A stretch of 64,000 nt of DNA from Candidula unifasciata (GCA_905116865.2 CAJHNH020000221.1:139227-203226), one strand, 5' to 3'; shown: positions 21,270 to 32,214, counted from the stretch's first letter. Program-made: numbers and translations. The notes: generated by a model from the letters alone, not told the origin.

Positions 21270-22010
21270 AAACACACAATCATTCTTACACCTAATGCAA
21301 AACTATCCTTACTTACATAAAAATTCATACATACAATTATTCTTACACCTAAAGCCAAACTGTCCTTACATAAAAATTCATACATACAATATTCTTACAT
21401 CTAAAGCCAAACTATCCTTACATACATGAAAATTCATACATCCTTTCATACATAAAAGTTCATACATACAGTATTCTCACACCTAATGCCAAACTATCTT
21501 TACATGCACAACATGTCATATATACAATTATTTTTATAACTAATGCCAAGCTATCCTTACATACACAACATTTCATATAAGTAATTATTTTTACAACTAA
21601 TGCCAAGCTATCCTTACTTACACAACATTTTATATATGTAATTATTTTTACAACTAATGCCAAGCTATCCCTACATACACAACATTTCATATATGTAGTT
21701 ATTTTTACAACTAATGCCAAGCTATCCTTACATACACAACATTTCATTTATGTAATTATTTGTACAACTAATGCCAAGCTATCCTTACATACACAACATT
21801 TTATATATGTAATTATTTGTACAACTAATGCCAAGCTATCCTTACATACACAACATTTTATATATGTAATTATTTTTACAACTAATGCCAAGCTATCCTT
21901 ACATACACAACATTTCATAAATGTAATTATTTTTACAACTAATGCCAAGCTTTCCTTACATACACAGTAGTTCATATATACAATTATTCTAACATCTAAT
22001 GCCATTATGA
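21270..22010. repeat. 57-60-bp minisatellite, right block
   Basis: About 12 copies of the unit of the left block. Those at 21480-21960 form a distinct subfamily (CCAAGCTATCCTTACATACA then CAACATTTCATATATGTAAT). The block ends about 60 bp from exon 7. Confidence 0.9.
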
Positions 22011-22069
22011 CAGTTGACATAAAACTACCAATGCATGATTTGACAATCCACACATAAAATGACCCTCAC

Positions 22070-22112
22070 CTGTGACAATGATGTGGATTTTTTGCATCTG
22101 AACTCTGGAATC
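22070..22112 (-). CDS. TUBGCP6: TUBGCP6 exon 7 (43 bp micro-exon)
   Basis: Minus-strand acceptor is ATGATTTACAG and donor CAG/GTGAGG. With two nucleotides from exon 6 it reads RIPEFRCKKSTSLSQ. Its lone sequence is weakly conserved, and its support is the canonical sites plus exact phase fit between exon 6 (phase 2 out) and exon 8 (phase 0 in). In GCP6 this corresponds to the linker after the LFGALVHS region. Confidence 0.72.
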
Positions 22113-22442
22113 CTGTAAATCATTTTATATATTCAGTTCTTAATGAAAAAGAGAAAAGCTCCTAAAAAAATGCTAGTGTGCTCTCTAGTATTTAATGGGA
22201 AACTGCCTTTATTTTAAAGTCAAAACATTCACTGTTTTTTTTGTTGTTGTTTTTTTCTACAAATCTGTCACTTAAAATGCAAGGCAAAATATCTTCCAAA
22301 CATACTTGGCCTTCATTATAGTTTGTTTCCGCTCCAATGCAATGACAAAAAAAATAATAAACCAGGCTTCAAATGTGTGGGGGAAAAAGACATACCCCAA
22401 CTACAACTGTGTTTTAAATAAACTGCAATTAGGTTTAATATA

Positions 22443-22502
22443 TATATGGACGTAATAAACAAACATAAACAGGGTGTAACATTAAACCTTCCATGGGGTC
22501 TA

Positions 22503-22568
<66 letters not shown>

Positions 22569-22626
22569 ACGTAATAAACAAACATAAACAGGGTGTAACA
22601 TTAAACCTTCCATGGGGTCTAAACAA
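22443..22626. repeat. 65-bp direct duplication flanking (AT)n
   Basis: The segment GGACGTAATAAACAAACATA ... GGGGTCTAAACAA occurs at about 22448-22506 and identically at about 22567-22625, separated by a (TA) tract of about 58 bp. A diverged relative lies near 23810-23870. Confidence 0.9.
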
Positions 22627-22744
22627 AACAAAAAAACTTATCATGTGGCTCAAGCTATGACACGGTGACCTAAATCACAGAGGTGCATGACAAACTTTGA
22701 TGTCAACTTGGCTGTACAAAAACCTCCCCCATGCTATTTTTAGT

Positions 22745-23290
22745 TAATGTGTTCATATCCTGACCTCTTTAGAAATATTAACAATGCCACAAACAAAAGG
22801 CATGTGGTTGATCCATGATGACCTCTATAGAAATAATAACACTGCCACAAACAAAAGGTATGTGGGTGTTCACTTCACATTGAAGGCCTCCTCAAACATA
22901 TCAACAATGTCACAAACAAAATGCATGTGGTTGGTTATTTCACTTTAGAATACATCCTTAAAATTATACACACTGCCACAAACAAAAGTCAAGAGGGTGA
23001 TCAATTCACCTTGAAGACCTCCACAGAAATTTCAACAATACCATAAACAAAAGGCATGTGGGTGATCACTTCACCATAAAGAACTCTTTAGAAATATCAA
23101 CAATGGAAAAAAAAAGGGCATATAGGTGATCACTTCACCATGAAGACCTCCACAGAAATATCAACAATTGCAAAAACAACAGACACATGGTTGATCACTT
23201 CACCATAAAAAACTCATTTTTTAAATTATAAACAATGGTAAAAGCAAAGGGCAAATGGTTGATCATTTCAATCACCATGAAGACCACAAA
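22745..23290. repeat. About 62-bp minisatellite next to exon 6 donor
   Basis: About eight copies of a unit like AGAAATATCAACAATGCCAC / AAACAAAAGGCATGTGG / TTGATCACTTCACCATGAAG. The last copy runs to within about 20 nt of the exon 6 5' splice site. Confidence 0.85.
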
Positions 23291-23305
23291 GCAACATTTA
23301 TTTAC

Positions 23306-23433
23306 CTTATGCTACAATCTGAGCTCAAATCTGGCAATGACAGCTGGGTACCAAGATCCGTCACTCTGCCTTGCATCAGACCCCCAAATAATGAATTATG
23401 AGTTGTCTGTTCATGTAAGTCACCAAGAAGAAA
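23306..23433 (-). CDS. TUBGCP6: TUBGCP6 exon 6
   Basis: Minus-strand translation includes HNSLFGGLMQGRVTDLGTQL and LPDLSSD, matching GCP6 VSLFGALVHSRTYDMDVRLG and the following NADLSG. The acceptor is TTTTTCTTGCAG and the donor AAG/GTAAAT. It is 128 bp, enters in phase 0 and exits in phase 2. Confidence 0.9.
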
Positions 23434-23989
23434 CTGCAAGAAAAATGTACATATTTACACCAAAAAGTTGCTCTGTGTGTAACATTTACAAATACTATTT
23501 TTTAATTTACTAAAAGAAAAAAGAAAACGGCAAAAGAGTAGAAGATGGATGCTTGCTTGCCGCCCAAACCTCTTTATGAATTCATAACATGGTTTCTAGG
23601 CCAGCGATGCCAAAATATGTTCTAGGAAATTTCCTGAGAAGTACATAACACTGGTCAGATGCCAGTTGTATAAACACATGGATCTAGCTGCTTATGTTCA
23701 ATGTGTCGATGACATGAAAAGGGTCTTATACAGGTCACTAAAACATCTTTTTAGAAATGTATTTACCTAAAATGCTTTTTAAATACATTAGGATACATGT
23801 AATCAATAAACATAAACAGAGTGAAGCATTCAATTAAATATGGAGCTTAAACATACAATTTATGTTGGGTGACGTTGGGTGACTTATGCCATAACCCATT
23901 GATCTATACCACTGAGGCCTACGGGAAAATCTGACATCAACTTGGCTTTAAACATTTAAACTTAACTGAATATACTTCTTACCCATCGT

Positions 23990-24268
23990 TAAATTTATTG
24001 AGAAGCAAAGAATGAAATGGTTTGGTCACCTAATGAGAATGGAACCAACGATGCCAGCATCAAGAGCATACAATATGAAAATCGAAACACCAAGAGGCAG
24101 GGGAAGACCAAGAAGAATATGGATTGAAGGAGTCACTGACAACTTGAGACTTCCTAACATCACGGCATATGAAGCGACTGAGCGCGCCCTGGCTCAGTTG
24201 CCGATCATCTGATAGACTGCGACGCCTAGCGGCACAAGCAGCTTTTGACAAAAGAAGAAGAAGAATAA
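23990..24268 (+). mobile_element. LINE 3'-end fragment, plus strand
   Basis: The plus strand encodes KWFGHLMRMEPT, PRGRGRPRRIWIEGV and TERALAQ, the usual C-terminal block of an APE-type LINE. It ends with a (GAA)n then (AAT)n tail. The family differs from the RTE copies elsewhere in the window. Confidence 0.8.
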
Positions 24269-24269
24269 T

Positions 24270-24640
24270 AATATACTTCTTCTTCTGTGTTCATCCAAAG
24301 ATTTAAATGCCTTGTGCTCGATTATAGCACGGCTGCGATATTTGCACCTTTCGGCCAAAACATCCGACTTCAGCAGGCATTTGTTGACCGGATTAGATTT
24401 CCCTGTAAGTTTCCTGGAACACTGCATTTTCACTGTTGTTTGGTCATCTTTGTTTCCCAGGTCACAGGTGGTGCCATACATCAGACCAGTCCAGAGAAGC
24501 CACATAATGCTGGTCAGCCCTCAAAAGAAAGGCAGGGGCAGAACATGAGCACTCCCCACCATTCAAGGAGGCTTCCATAAATGCAGAGCAAATACATGGT
24601 GGTCTAGTACTGGGCTCACTCACGGAATCGTCACGTTCTG
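24270..24640. repeat. SINE-like repeat
   Basis: Begins CTTCTTCTTCTGTG and carries GATTATAGCACGGCTGCGAT and GGCCAAAACATCCGACTTCA, shared in diverged form with 12225-12350. No coding signal. Confidence 0.45.
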
Positions 24641-24715
24641 CTCATGATGGTTTAACCTTGCTTCTATATATTGAACATCTCATTCATCATAGGCTTTCTC
24701 TTTCAAAGCCAACAG

Positions 24716-24812
24716 TAGGTAATAAATCAAATACTTGTTATTTTAACCTAACATAGGTGAGAACCTAACAAATTTTATTTTAACCTAACATAGGTGAGAA
24801 CCTAATAATTCA
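24716..24812. repeat. Short tandem repeat near exon 5
   Basis: Two and a fraction copies of a unit of about 37-40 bp with AACCTAACATAGGTGAGAAC, about 100 bp from the exon 5 donor. Confidence 0.7.
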
Positions 24813-24912
24813 CAGTTACATGGGCACATTCTATGAGATTAAAATCGACTCTCAACCATCCCACACACCAGAAATAAACCAACAGAAAACTACAATAACA
24901 AATTCCATGTAC

Positions 24913-24969
24913 CTTAGTTGTAAAGAAACAGCCACTGCCTAGCCCTGCTCCTGGTGACGAGTCAAACAT
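24913..24969 (-). CDS. TUBGCP6: TUBGCP6 exon 5
   Basis: A 57-bp exon with acceptor ATTCTACAG and donor AAG/GTACAT. It encodes MFDSSPGAGLGSGCFFTTK, matching GCP6 MEAAPGTGLPTVGLFSFG. Phase is 0 on both sides, so it could be skipped without a frameshift. Confidence 0.85.
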
Positions 24970-25059
24970 CTGTAGAATAAATAGATTCACAATTTACAAG
25001 TATACAACGGGACTTTATTGCTACAAGCAAAGTGACAAGCTTCACTTGCAAGGTCACAG

Positions 25060-25440
25060 ATAGTGAGCATACTTTAGATTTTTTCTACAGGCCATGCTGG
25101 CATGGTGGGGAATGAATAGGCGGACAGAATGGCTGGATCTGCACCGCTGGGTGGTGAACTAATACTTGACAAGGCAGATGTGATCAGAGCCCTTTGGGAA
25201 CAAGTAACGAAGTCAGAACAGAAACTAGATTATTATGGGCTGAAGAGAAAGCTGCACTTGGATGTGACAAGAGGGTTCGGCAGGTACACTATACTCAGAG
25301 GAAAGGCAAGGCAGACATACAACCAGACTATGACCGGCACCATTAGTACTGGAACTCTGTGCTGGCTGCTGAGGATGGAGAACGTATGGGAATGCCCTGA
25401 GTGCTGTGATGTCAATTCTTGACTCAACTCAACACACAAG
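25060..25440 (+). mobile_element. LINE ribonuclease-H fragment
   Basis: The segment CATGCTGGCATGGTGGGGAA-TGAATAGGCGGACAGAATGG corresponds to the GHAG--GNE-AD--A motif of the LINE-encoded RNase H domain, with frameshifts. The frame at 25129-25419 (AGSAPLGGELILDKADVIRA) continues it. Its end, GTGCTGTGATGTCAATTCTT, recurs near 53.52 kb. Confidence 0.65.
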
Positions 25441-25865
25441 AGGGCTTCAAATGAAAACATTAAAAATGTGATAGAAATAACAATAACCATGCTACTGCCT
25501 TGTAGCCTCTCAGAAATGCTGTTGAGGTCAAGAGTGTTAAGCAGTTTACTTTACAGTGCAGACGAACATGGTAATGTCATAATGACAGTTTAAAGATAGC
25601 TACCCCACGTCTGTTATGCAGCAAAGAGGAGCAGCATTCTGTTATCCATTTTTGGGGGGCCAGCGAAGGGGTGAAACCTACAGAATTTGTTAGTATGGTG
25701 ATGCATTCCTGTCAGTCCAGCAAATTTATGAGTGCAGTATGAGGCCTTTAACAGCTGCAATCAATTCTGCGGGTCACTACTCCTGTGTTTGACACAGCCG
25801 TGAACAGTCTGTCATAGAAGTCACTGCGTGTTCAAACTTGCTACTCCACTCACATCTGCATTATA
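25441..25865. other. Unassigned intron 4 sequence
   Basis: No exon or known repeat recognised. Confidence 0.4.
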
Positions 25866-25867
25866 TC

Positions 25868-26290
25868 TCTAATATGCGTTAGGAGATAACTCCAATATCC
25901 TTTAAGCCATAACTCCAATATCGTATGAGCCACTCCAATATTGTATGAGCCATAACTCCAATATCCTATGAGCCATAACTCCAATTTCGTATGAGCCATA
26001 ACTCCAATATCCTATGAGCCATAACTTCAATATCATATGAGCCATAACTCCAATATTGTATGAGCCATAATTCCAATATCCTATAAGCCATAACTCCAAT
26101 ATCGTATGAGCCATAACTCCAATACCCTATGAGCCATAACTCCAATATCCTATGAGCCATAACACCAATATCAAATGAGCCATAACTTCAATATCCTATG
26201 AGCCGTAATTCCAATATCCTATAAGCGGTAACTTCAATATCCTATGAGCCATAACTCCAATATCCTATGAGCCATAACTCTAATATAATA
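25868..26290. repeat. 23-bp minisatellite
   Basis: About 18 copies of a unit close to CCATAACTCCAATATCCTAT plus GAG. Frames with GYWSYGSY are translations of this repeat. Confidence 0.95.
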
Positions 26291-26309
26291 AAGATTCAAC
26301 ATTACATCA

Positions 26310-26690
26310 TTATCACATGCCAGGCCGCTATGCTGTCATGTATTGCCACCTCATATCATCATCAAAATCAATGATCAGATTAATGTTCTTGTTTTGCCCC
26401 AACCATGTGACCAAGCTATCCAGGTTTTATTCTTTTTGTCCTCTTCTAGCTCTCCTTCCATCAATCTTGCCAGCTGTTACCAAGTTCTTGAGTCACTTTC
26501 TTTTCATAACATGTCCACAAAATATTGACTGTCTACGTCTGCCACTTTCATCTGCCTTGATGAAGACTGCTTATTTGTTTTTTTTATCCCTCCATGATAT
26601 TCTTTGCAGTCTTCTCAAAAAGCCACCTAATGCCAGTATACCATGGACCACAGCTCTAATTTACCATGTCACAGCATAGAAACATTTGAC
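26310..26690 (-). mobile_element. Old RTE-like LINE 3' end, minus strand
   Basis: The segment mirrors the minus-strand 3' region of the RTE LINE at 35.5 kb (ATCATCATC start, TCTCCTTCCATC, TTTTCATAACATG-CCACAAAA-ATTGACTGTCT) but is strongly diverged. Confidence 0.55.
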
Positions 26691-26699
26691 ACAGTCATC

Positions 26700-27160
26700 T
26701 GCATACTCAACCACACAGCATAGTGCACAATAAACAAACAACTACAGATCTAAATTGAGTCTCAGTAGATGTGGATATTTGGGAAAATACACAAAATTTC
26801 TTGGAAACAAAAACAATCAAATACACAGGTTCTGGAGATACTGGGAATGGAAGTTAACAAAAAGAGCTGCTGAAAAAAGAAAAAAAAAAGAGACAAAGAG
26901 ACAAATGGAACATTCTGATCACAATAAAATACACAACATTCTTTTTGAAAACCATACTAGCAGGAAATGTAGAAGGCAAGAGAACCCACACAATGATATA
27001 AACTGGGGTTGAGGGTGGGGCAGAGAACAACATCAAGAGAGTGTAAAACTCAGTCAAGAGACTGTGTGTGTTTGAAATCCATTGCAGTAAGCCTATAACG
27101 TGCGGATAACATCGAACTAGTTGATAAAAACAGCAGCCTTTATTAACAGCTACAAATACT
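26700..27160. other. Unassigned sequence between RTE fragment and exon 4
   Basis: It contains an 85-codon frame at 26755-27009 that is lysine-rich, with no recognised domain. I see no splice or promoter support for it. Confidence 0.35.
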
Positions 27161-27163
27161 TAC

Positions 27164-27224
27164 TGTTTGTACAGCTCTGTCATCCACATGTGTAATGTTG
27201 ACAGAAAGCCGTTCAAAAACATCT
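27164..27224 (-). CDS. TUBGCP6: TUBGCP6 exon 4
   Basis: Minus-strand acceptor is ACATTTCAG and donor ACA/GTAAGT. The frame needed by exon 5 reads DVFERLSVNITHVDDRAVQT, matching GCP6 SVFEMDVQSLISREECLCHS in position and pattern. It starts with one base completing a codon, so it needs a phase-2 donor. Exon 3 ends in phase 0, so one exon between them is unaccounted for. The acceptor and first 14 nt are the same sequence as the unit of the adjacent minisatellite. Confidence 0.82.
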
Positions 27225-28440
27225 CTGAAATGTAAACAAGTAAAAAAATATTTGGAATATCGTTGAAATATATTTAAAAACATTTCAGAAATGTAAATAA
27301 TCAAAACATATTTGGTATGTCCTCGGAATATATTCAAAAACACCTCTGAAATGTACACTGTCAAAAACTATTTGGAATATCACAGGAATATATTCAAAAA
27401 CATCTCGGAAATGTAAAAAGCCAAAAACTATTTGGAATATTCTTGAAATATATTTAAAAACATCTCTGAAATGTAAATATTCCAAAACTATTTGGAATAT
27501 CCTTGGAATATATTCAAAAACATCTCTGAAATGTAAATATTCTGAAACTATTTGGAATATCCTTGGAATATATTCAAAAACATCTCTGAAATGTAAATAT
27601 TCAAAAACTATCTTGAATATTCTTGGAATTTATCCAAAAAACATCTCTAAAATGTAAATATTCAAAAACTATTTGCAATATTCTTGAAATATATTCAAAA
27701 ACATCTCTAAAATGTGAATATTCACAAACTATTTGGAATATCTTTGAAATATATTCAAAAACATCTCTAAAATGTGAATATTCAACAACTATCTTGAATA
27801 TTCTTGGAATATATTAAAAAACATCTCTGAAATGTAAATATTTAAAAACTATCTTGAATATTCTTGGAATATATTAAAAAACATCTCTGAAATGTAAATA
27901 TTTAAAAACTATTTGGAATATTCTTAGAATTTATCCAAAAAACATCTCTGAAATGTATATATTCAAAAACTATTTGCAATATTCTTGAAATATATTCAAA
28001 AACATCTCTAAAATGTGAATATTCAAAAACTATCTTGAATATTCTTGGAATATATTCAAAAACATCTCTGAAATGTAAATATTTAAAAACTATCTTGAAT
28101 ATTCTTGGAATATATTAAAAAACATCTCTGAAATGTATATATTCAAAAACTATTTGCAATATTCTTGAGATATATTCAAGAACATCTCTAAAATGTGAAT
28201 ATTCACAAACTATCTTGAATATTCTTGGAATATATTCAAAAACATCTCTGAAATGTAAATATTTAAAAACTATCTTGAATATTCTTGGAATATATTAAAA
28301 AACATCTCTGAAATGTATATATTCAAAAACTATTTGCAATATTCTTGAGATATATTCAAGAACATCTCTAAAATGTGAATATTCACAAACTATTTGGAAT
28401 ATCCTTGAAATATATTCAAAAACAAAGGTGAAATGTAAAT
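27210..28440 (-). repeat. 60-bp minisatellite carrying exon 4 splice acceptor
   Basis: About 20 units of 60 bp (59-61). In gene orientation each has TTACATTTCAG or CATTTTAG followed by AGATGTTTTTGAA, identical to the intron/exon junction of exon 4, then ATATTCC-rich filler. As 60 is a multiple of three, units read in the exon 4 frame as DVFEYI-RIFQIVFEYLHFR, although some variants carry stops. At 28138-28440 there is a higher-order period of about 180 bp (three units). Confidence 0.93.
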
Positions 28441-28449
28441 AATCAAACA

Positions 28450-28645
28450 ATTTTTGGAATATTCTCATCATCATGTAGGAGGTCCTTTGCAAAACACTGC
28501 TCTCATCGCAGCCTACCTGAAATAAAATGCAGTCTGTCACCAGATCTTCCACCTCATGCACTTATATCCCATGATGATCTTCGTGCTGGTCGGCCCCTTT
28601 CTTGCACCATGCCTTCTGCTACTAATCTTTCAAATCTGCTGTGGC
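28450..28645 (-). mobile_element. LINE 3'-end fragment, minus strand
   Basis: In minus orientation the segment reads like the LINE C-terminus HEVEDLVTDCILF followed by GCDESSVLQRTSYMMM, equivalent to the end of the copy at 48.7-49.25 kb. It terminates with ATGATGATGAGAATATT at the array. Confidence 0.65.
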
Positions 28646-29420
28646 AATAGATAAGTCAAAATATTTCATTTTCCAAAAAAATGCTGTTTACTGGTCAATC
28701 TTCCTTGATGTTCAGATGTTTTAGAATGTGAGTATTTCTTTTCTTTTTGGTCGATGGTATTCTTAGAATCTTTCTATAGTTTTTCAGTTTAAAAGCCCCT
28801 ATTATTTTCAACGGAGACTTAATCTGTCCATTCATGTTCAGAAATTCCTAATGATAAAATATCAAATGGAACAAAACTTGTTACATGCTGTAAGGCACCT
28901 CTTATATCTTCTTTTTTTTTTTGTATGCTCAGGTCAGACCATCATATAAATCTGCACATCAGTTGCAGGCCCATCATGGCTCCCCACAGCTCGCTCTGCA
29001 CACTTTGTTCTTGAGGTCAGGTTTCTCTTTGTAGTTGTAAGTGTAGTGGGCAGGCCTGCAAAATGTGCTCAGATGCTTGTGGTCTTGTCTGACATGCACA
29101 CTGTGGGAACTGTACAGTCTTTAATGTATGCACCTGGTAGCTGGACCTGCAGTATCTTGTTCTTATACCTCCTATTTCATGAGAAGACATAACTGATGAG
29201 GGGAAATAGCCATCCAGTCTTGTAGCTTAGGTTATGTGGCCAAAACACATCTTACCCCAATAGTGGTAGCTGCTTTGGGACAATCTTCACCATTTATGAC
29301 TTAAGATACCTACTTTGGATAATGCATGTAAAACTGTGAGCTTCTGCTGAGCTGTTTGACATCTCCATAACACAAGGGTCCATCAGGAACAACTGTTGGT
29401 TCCTGTGGAATTTAGAATTA
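28646..29420 (-). mobile_element. Jockey/I-like LINE C-terminal remnant, minus strand
   Basis: Minus-strand translation around 28950-29170 gives ILQVQLPGAYIKDCTVPTVC and then, in a shifted frame, AHFAGLPTT, with cysteines and EH---CP-type spacing seen after the RNase H domain of jockey-like LINEs. It is heavily frameshifted. Confidence 0.5.
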
Positions 29421-29593
29421 AATAACAAAGACTGAAGACCACTGGAAAAACCACTCATAATAGTCTACTAAAATAACTCTCAAACAAATGCCCCATTGAA
29501 AAAAGACATAATAATGGCACCAACCACTGCATATAATTTGTATCTGTGATAATGACTACTGAAAATCTAGTTTATTTTGAGTGCTGTCTAGTG

Positions 29594-29766
29594 CAGTGTT
29601 TCTCAAACTTTTCTTAGTCATGGTGCCTTCTGTCAATTAAAATTTTTCCATGGCGCCCTAACCTAAGTAAAAGTATGACTATTCATATGCACACACACAA
29701 AAATATTTCGCGGCGCTCCTGTGAAGAGGTCGCGGCTCCCAGGGGCGCACAGTTTAGGAATCACTG
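29594..29766. mobile_element. Non-autonomous hAT element (173 bp)
   Basis: Ends are CAGTGTTTCTCAAACTTTT and AGGAATCACTG. An exact 8-bp target-site duplication GTCTAGTG lies at 29586-29593 and 29767-29774. It is a close relative of the element at 12877-13086. Confidence 0.93.
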
Positions 29767-29914
29767 GTCTAGTGTAAAATTAAATGACATGGGATATCAC
29801 AGACAGAAAAGCAGTAGACAGGCAGCAGCGGAGATCACCTGTGAATGCCTTATGTGTTAACAGCGACAAAAAAGAGGATAAAAAAAGATACAGACACAAA
29901 AGAAAAGTAGTTAC

Positions 29915-30042
29915 CTTTCTCAGTTCCTTAGGCTCTGGTATATTAAAGACACCAGTTCCCAACTGCTCTGACTGTGACTGATTTCCAGTACCCTTCAAGG
30001 CCACAATCAACTTCAAGATATGTCCAACATCCTGACTGCAAT
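29915..30042 (-). CDS. TUBGCP6: TUBGCP6 exon 3
   Basis: Acceptor TTTCTAAAG, donor AAG/GTAACT. Joined to exon 2 in phase 1 it reads DCSQDVGHILKLIVALKGTG and ends NIPEPKELRK, resembling GCP6 LLEVGSVLDLLVQLAGSGPP. It is 128 bp and ends in phase 0. Confidence 0.85.
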
Positions 30043-30117
30043 CTTTAGAAACAAATACAGTGCTGGTTATTTCCTTTCAGTCACAAGCTAAGGCAGATGT
30101 TCTTATCCACATACTTC

Positions 30118-30425
30118 TTTATCGCATTCAGTGGCTGTAAACTCCGGCAGAAAATTCTGGTTGTTCATCCACTTGTGGACACTGGTCTTGTTCCAGAACT
30201 TGAGTCTTTGTGTGCAAATCTGTTTTATAGATCTGGCTTTTATGTATGCACTGTTGGTTCCTATCTCTCAAGCAGATGCATTCTGACTTCGAAGGAAAAA
30301 CCTCAAATTGCCTATTATGACATACTTGTAGAGGGGAGGTGGGAGGTAACGGGTTTATCCACACCCCTCCCCCCTTTTCAATGGGGCCATGAAACCAATT
30401 GTGGGAATCCAGGATTCAAAACGCA
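30118..30425 (+). repeat. SINE-like repeat, family C
   Basis: A full copy from CGCATTCAGTGGCTGTAAAC to AATGGGGCCATGAAACC. A family-B fragment follows at about 30450-30545. Confidence 0.7.
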
Positions 30426-30549
30426 AGATCACTATTATAATAAAAATATAAAGTAAGTAAGGGAAAGACCTATCTCATGTCAATCGTGGATAAAGGGTGC
30501 TAGACACTCAGTTTTAGAGACCAATCCAACACCTGATGACCGATATGGT

Positions 30550-31060
30550 CATTATTACACAACTGGCCTGCGCTTTACATAATGTTTATTGGTACCTATG
30601 TGGAGTTGAGTTTCAAAAACTGAAATCACAGTGCTCTGGACATTTCCATAAGCTCTTCATCCTCATCTTTAGCAGCAGTGAAGAATTCCAACTCCGATCG
30701 TGCCAGTTCTGGTCGCATTGTATGCCCTTCTTGTCTTTCCTCCGAGTGTGAAGTGTCGACTAGATCCCCTGATCACTCCTAGTTGCACCAATTCCTTTCA
30801 AAACCATGATAATCTAATTGTGCCTAGGCATTGTTCACTTACTCCCAAAGGGCTTTGACAGCATCTAGATTCTCATGCATCAATTTACCACCGAGTGGTG
30901 CAGAACCAGCCAGTCTGTCAGTTCATTTCCCAAGACACCTGCATGCCCTGGAGAAAATTATTTAAAGGATGCTAACCACACTAGACCTCTGAAGTCAAGC
31001 ATGCCATCTTGTATGGAGCACTGGCACTCATGTAAAGCTGGGTCGACCTGAGAAGGAAGC
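30550..31060. other. Unassigned intron 2 sequence
   Basis: No recognised repeat or exon. The frame at 30536-30748 has no domain or splice support. Confidence 0.4.
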
Positions 31061-31101
31061 TCAATAATAAAAACTGCTTGTTAGGAGAAAGCTGGGCATA
31101 C

Positions 31102-31235
31102 CTTTTCTAAGCATATTAAACAAGTTTTCAAGTCTGTCTGCATCTTCAAATTGTCGCTGCATACGCATTTTGTAAATTTCCAGCAAAATTCCTTCAACAT
31201 CCTTTCTATTCTGTATTTCCAGGCACTCATGATCT
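31102..31235 (-). CDS. TUBGCP6: TUBGCP6 exon 2
   Basis: Minus-strand acceptor TTCTTAACCAG and donor AAG/GTATGC. Continuing from exon 1 it reads VDHECLEIQNRKDVEGILLE then MRMQRQFEDADRLENLFNML, a charged helical segment. The final part aligns with the LEELVEEL region of GCP6. It is 134 bp, enters in phase 2 and exits in phase 1. Confidence 0.82.
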
Positions 31236-31569
31236 CTGGTTAAGAAATAAAACAATCATATTACAAAGCTTCCTACAGAATTTCAACATGAAAATTCATT
31301 TTTAATTTACCAAATAAACTCATTTTTCTGGTTAGGCGGATCAAAAGTTAGTAAACATGTTTTACAATTCTCGAGTATAGAGTTTGATTTCTGCAACAGA
31401 CATTTTGAAAAAGAGAATGCATGAGAATCAGACCATGGAAGAGATTAGGACCTCACCATGTAATATTCACAAAGACAGTAATGGACACACTGCAGTCAAC
31501 CTTAAACCACACTGTGTGCGACTGGCTCTTCTTTCTGTGTCCAAAACATCACATCAAGCATCCTCTTAA

Positions 31570-31708
31570 CTCTTTTGAGTCCCAAGGAACGCATAATACT
31601 TTCATAGGTTACTGCATAGAAGCCCAATGAACGCATAATGCGCCAATTTTACGTCTCTTTTGACTACCCCTTGGGCCTGTGTTGCTAAACCCTCTGGGAC
31701 TCAAAGAG
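31570..31708. mobile_element. piggyBac-like MITE (139 bp, TTAA sites)
   Basis: Bounded by TTAA on both sides (31566-31569 and 31709-31712), with inverted ends CTCTTTTGAGTCCCA and TGGGACTCAAAGAG. Internal GAACGCATAATG repeats are present. TTAA duplication is the piggyBac signature. It has no coding capacity. Confidence 0.82.
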
Positions 31709-31712
31709 TTAA

Positions 31713-32214
31713 TGGTTATGTTTGGTCAGTGTACACTAAAGTGTTCTGACTACCCACAGTACAATGTAGATTCTCTGTAGTTTCTTCAAAGTTTCTAGAT
31801 GTATATGTCTTGCAGAAGTTTATAGCAGTAGGACATAAACAAATTTTTTTTTTTTAACTTTCATATTTTCTAAAGAAAAAGTTGGGGCTGAAAGAATTTA
31901 ATAAAAACATTTCTGGCATAGGAACAAATACAACACTGTACTAAAAACCAAAACCCAAAACAGAGATGACTCCACATGAGCTGATATCAAGAAATAAATT
32001 AACAGAACAAAAAAAATAGCTAGGAAATTCAATGAAGGAAAAATCTGCGTAAATGCAACCGAATGTTCAACTCAAGATTTCACCAATAATAAAAACAATT
32101 TTAATCACAAACTACAAAAAAATGAGATCCTACAGAACAGAAATGTGAAAAAGCATACTAGAGGGGACATTAGAAGGCAAACATACATCAGTATCGCAAC
32201 GGTTTGAATAGAAA
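31713..32214. other. Unassigned AT-rich intron 1 sequence
   Basis: Low-complexity A-rich DNA without recognised features. Confidence 0.5.

Noticed and set aside
25129..25422. 97-codon frame as a host gene
   Set aside because: Its 5' neighbourhood matches the GHAG--GNE-AD motif of LINE RNase H, so it is treated as part of a LINE.
25868..26290. Regular repeats considered as a CRISPR array
   Set aside because: Units are directly contiguous without unique spacers and the genome is a metazoan. It is a minisatellite.
26755..27012. Lysine-rich 85-codon frame as a small gene
   Set aside because: No domain, no splice or promoter signals and an A-rich composition that favours open frames.
28446..28560. 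Segment with VHEVEDLVTDCILFQ as the missing TUBGCP6 exon
   Set aside because: It has a CAG/GTAGGC donor-like site, but flanking sequence and residues match the 3' end of the LINE at 48.7-49.25 kb, so it is a LINE fragment.
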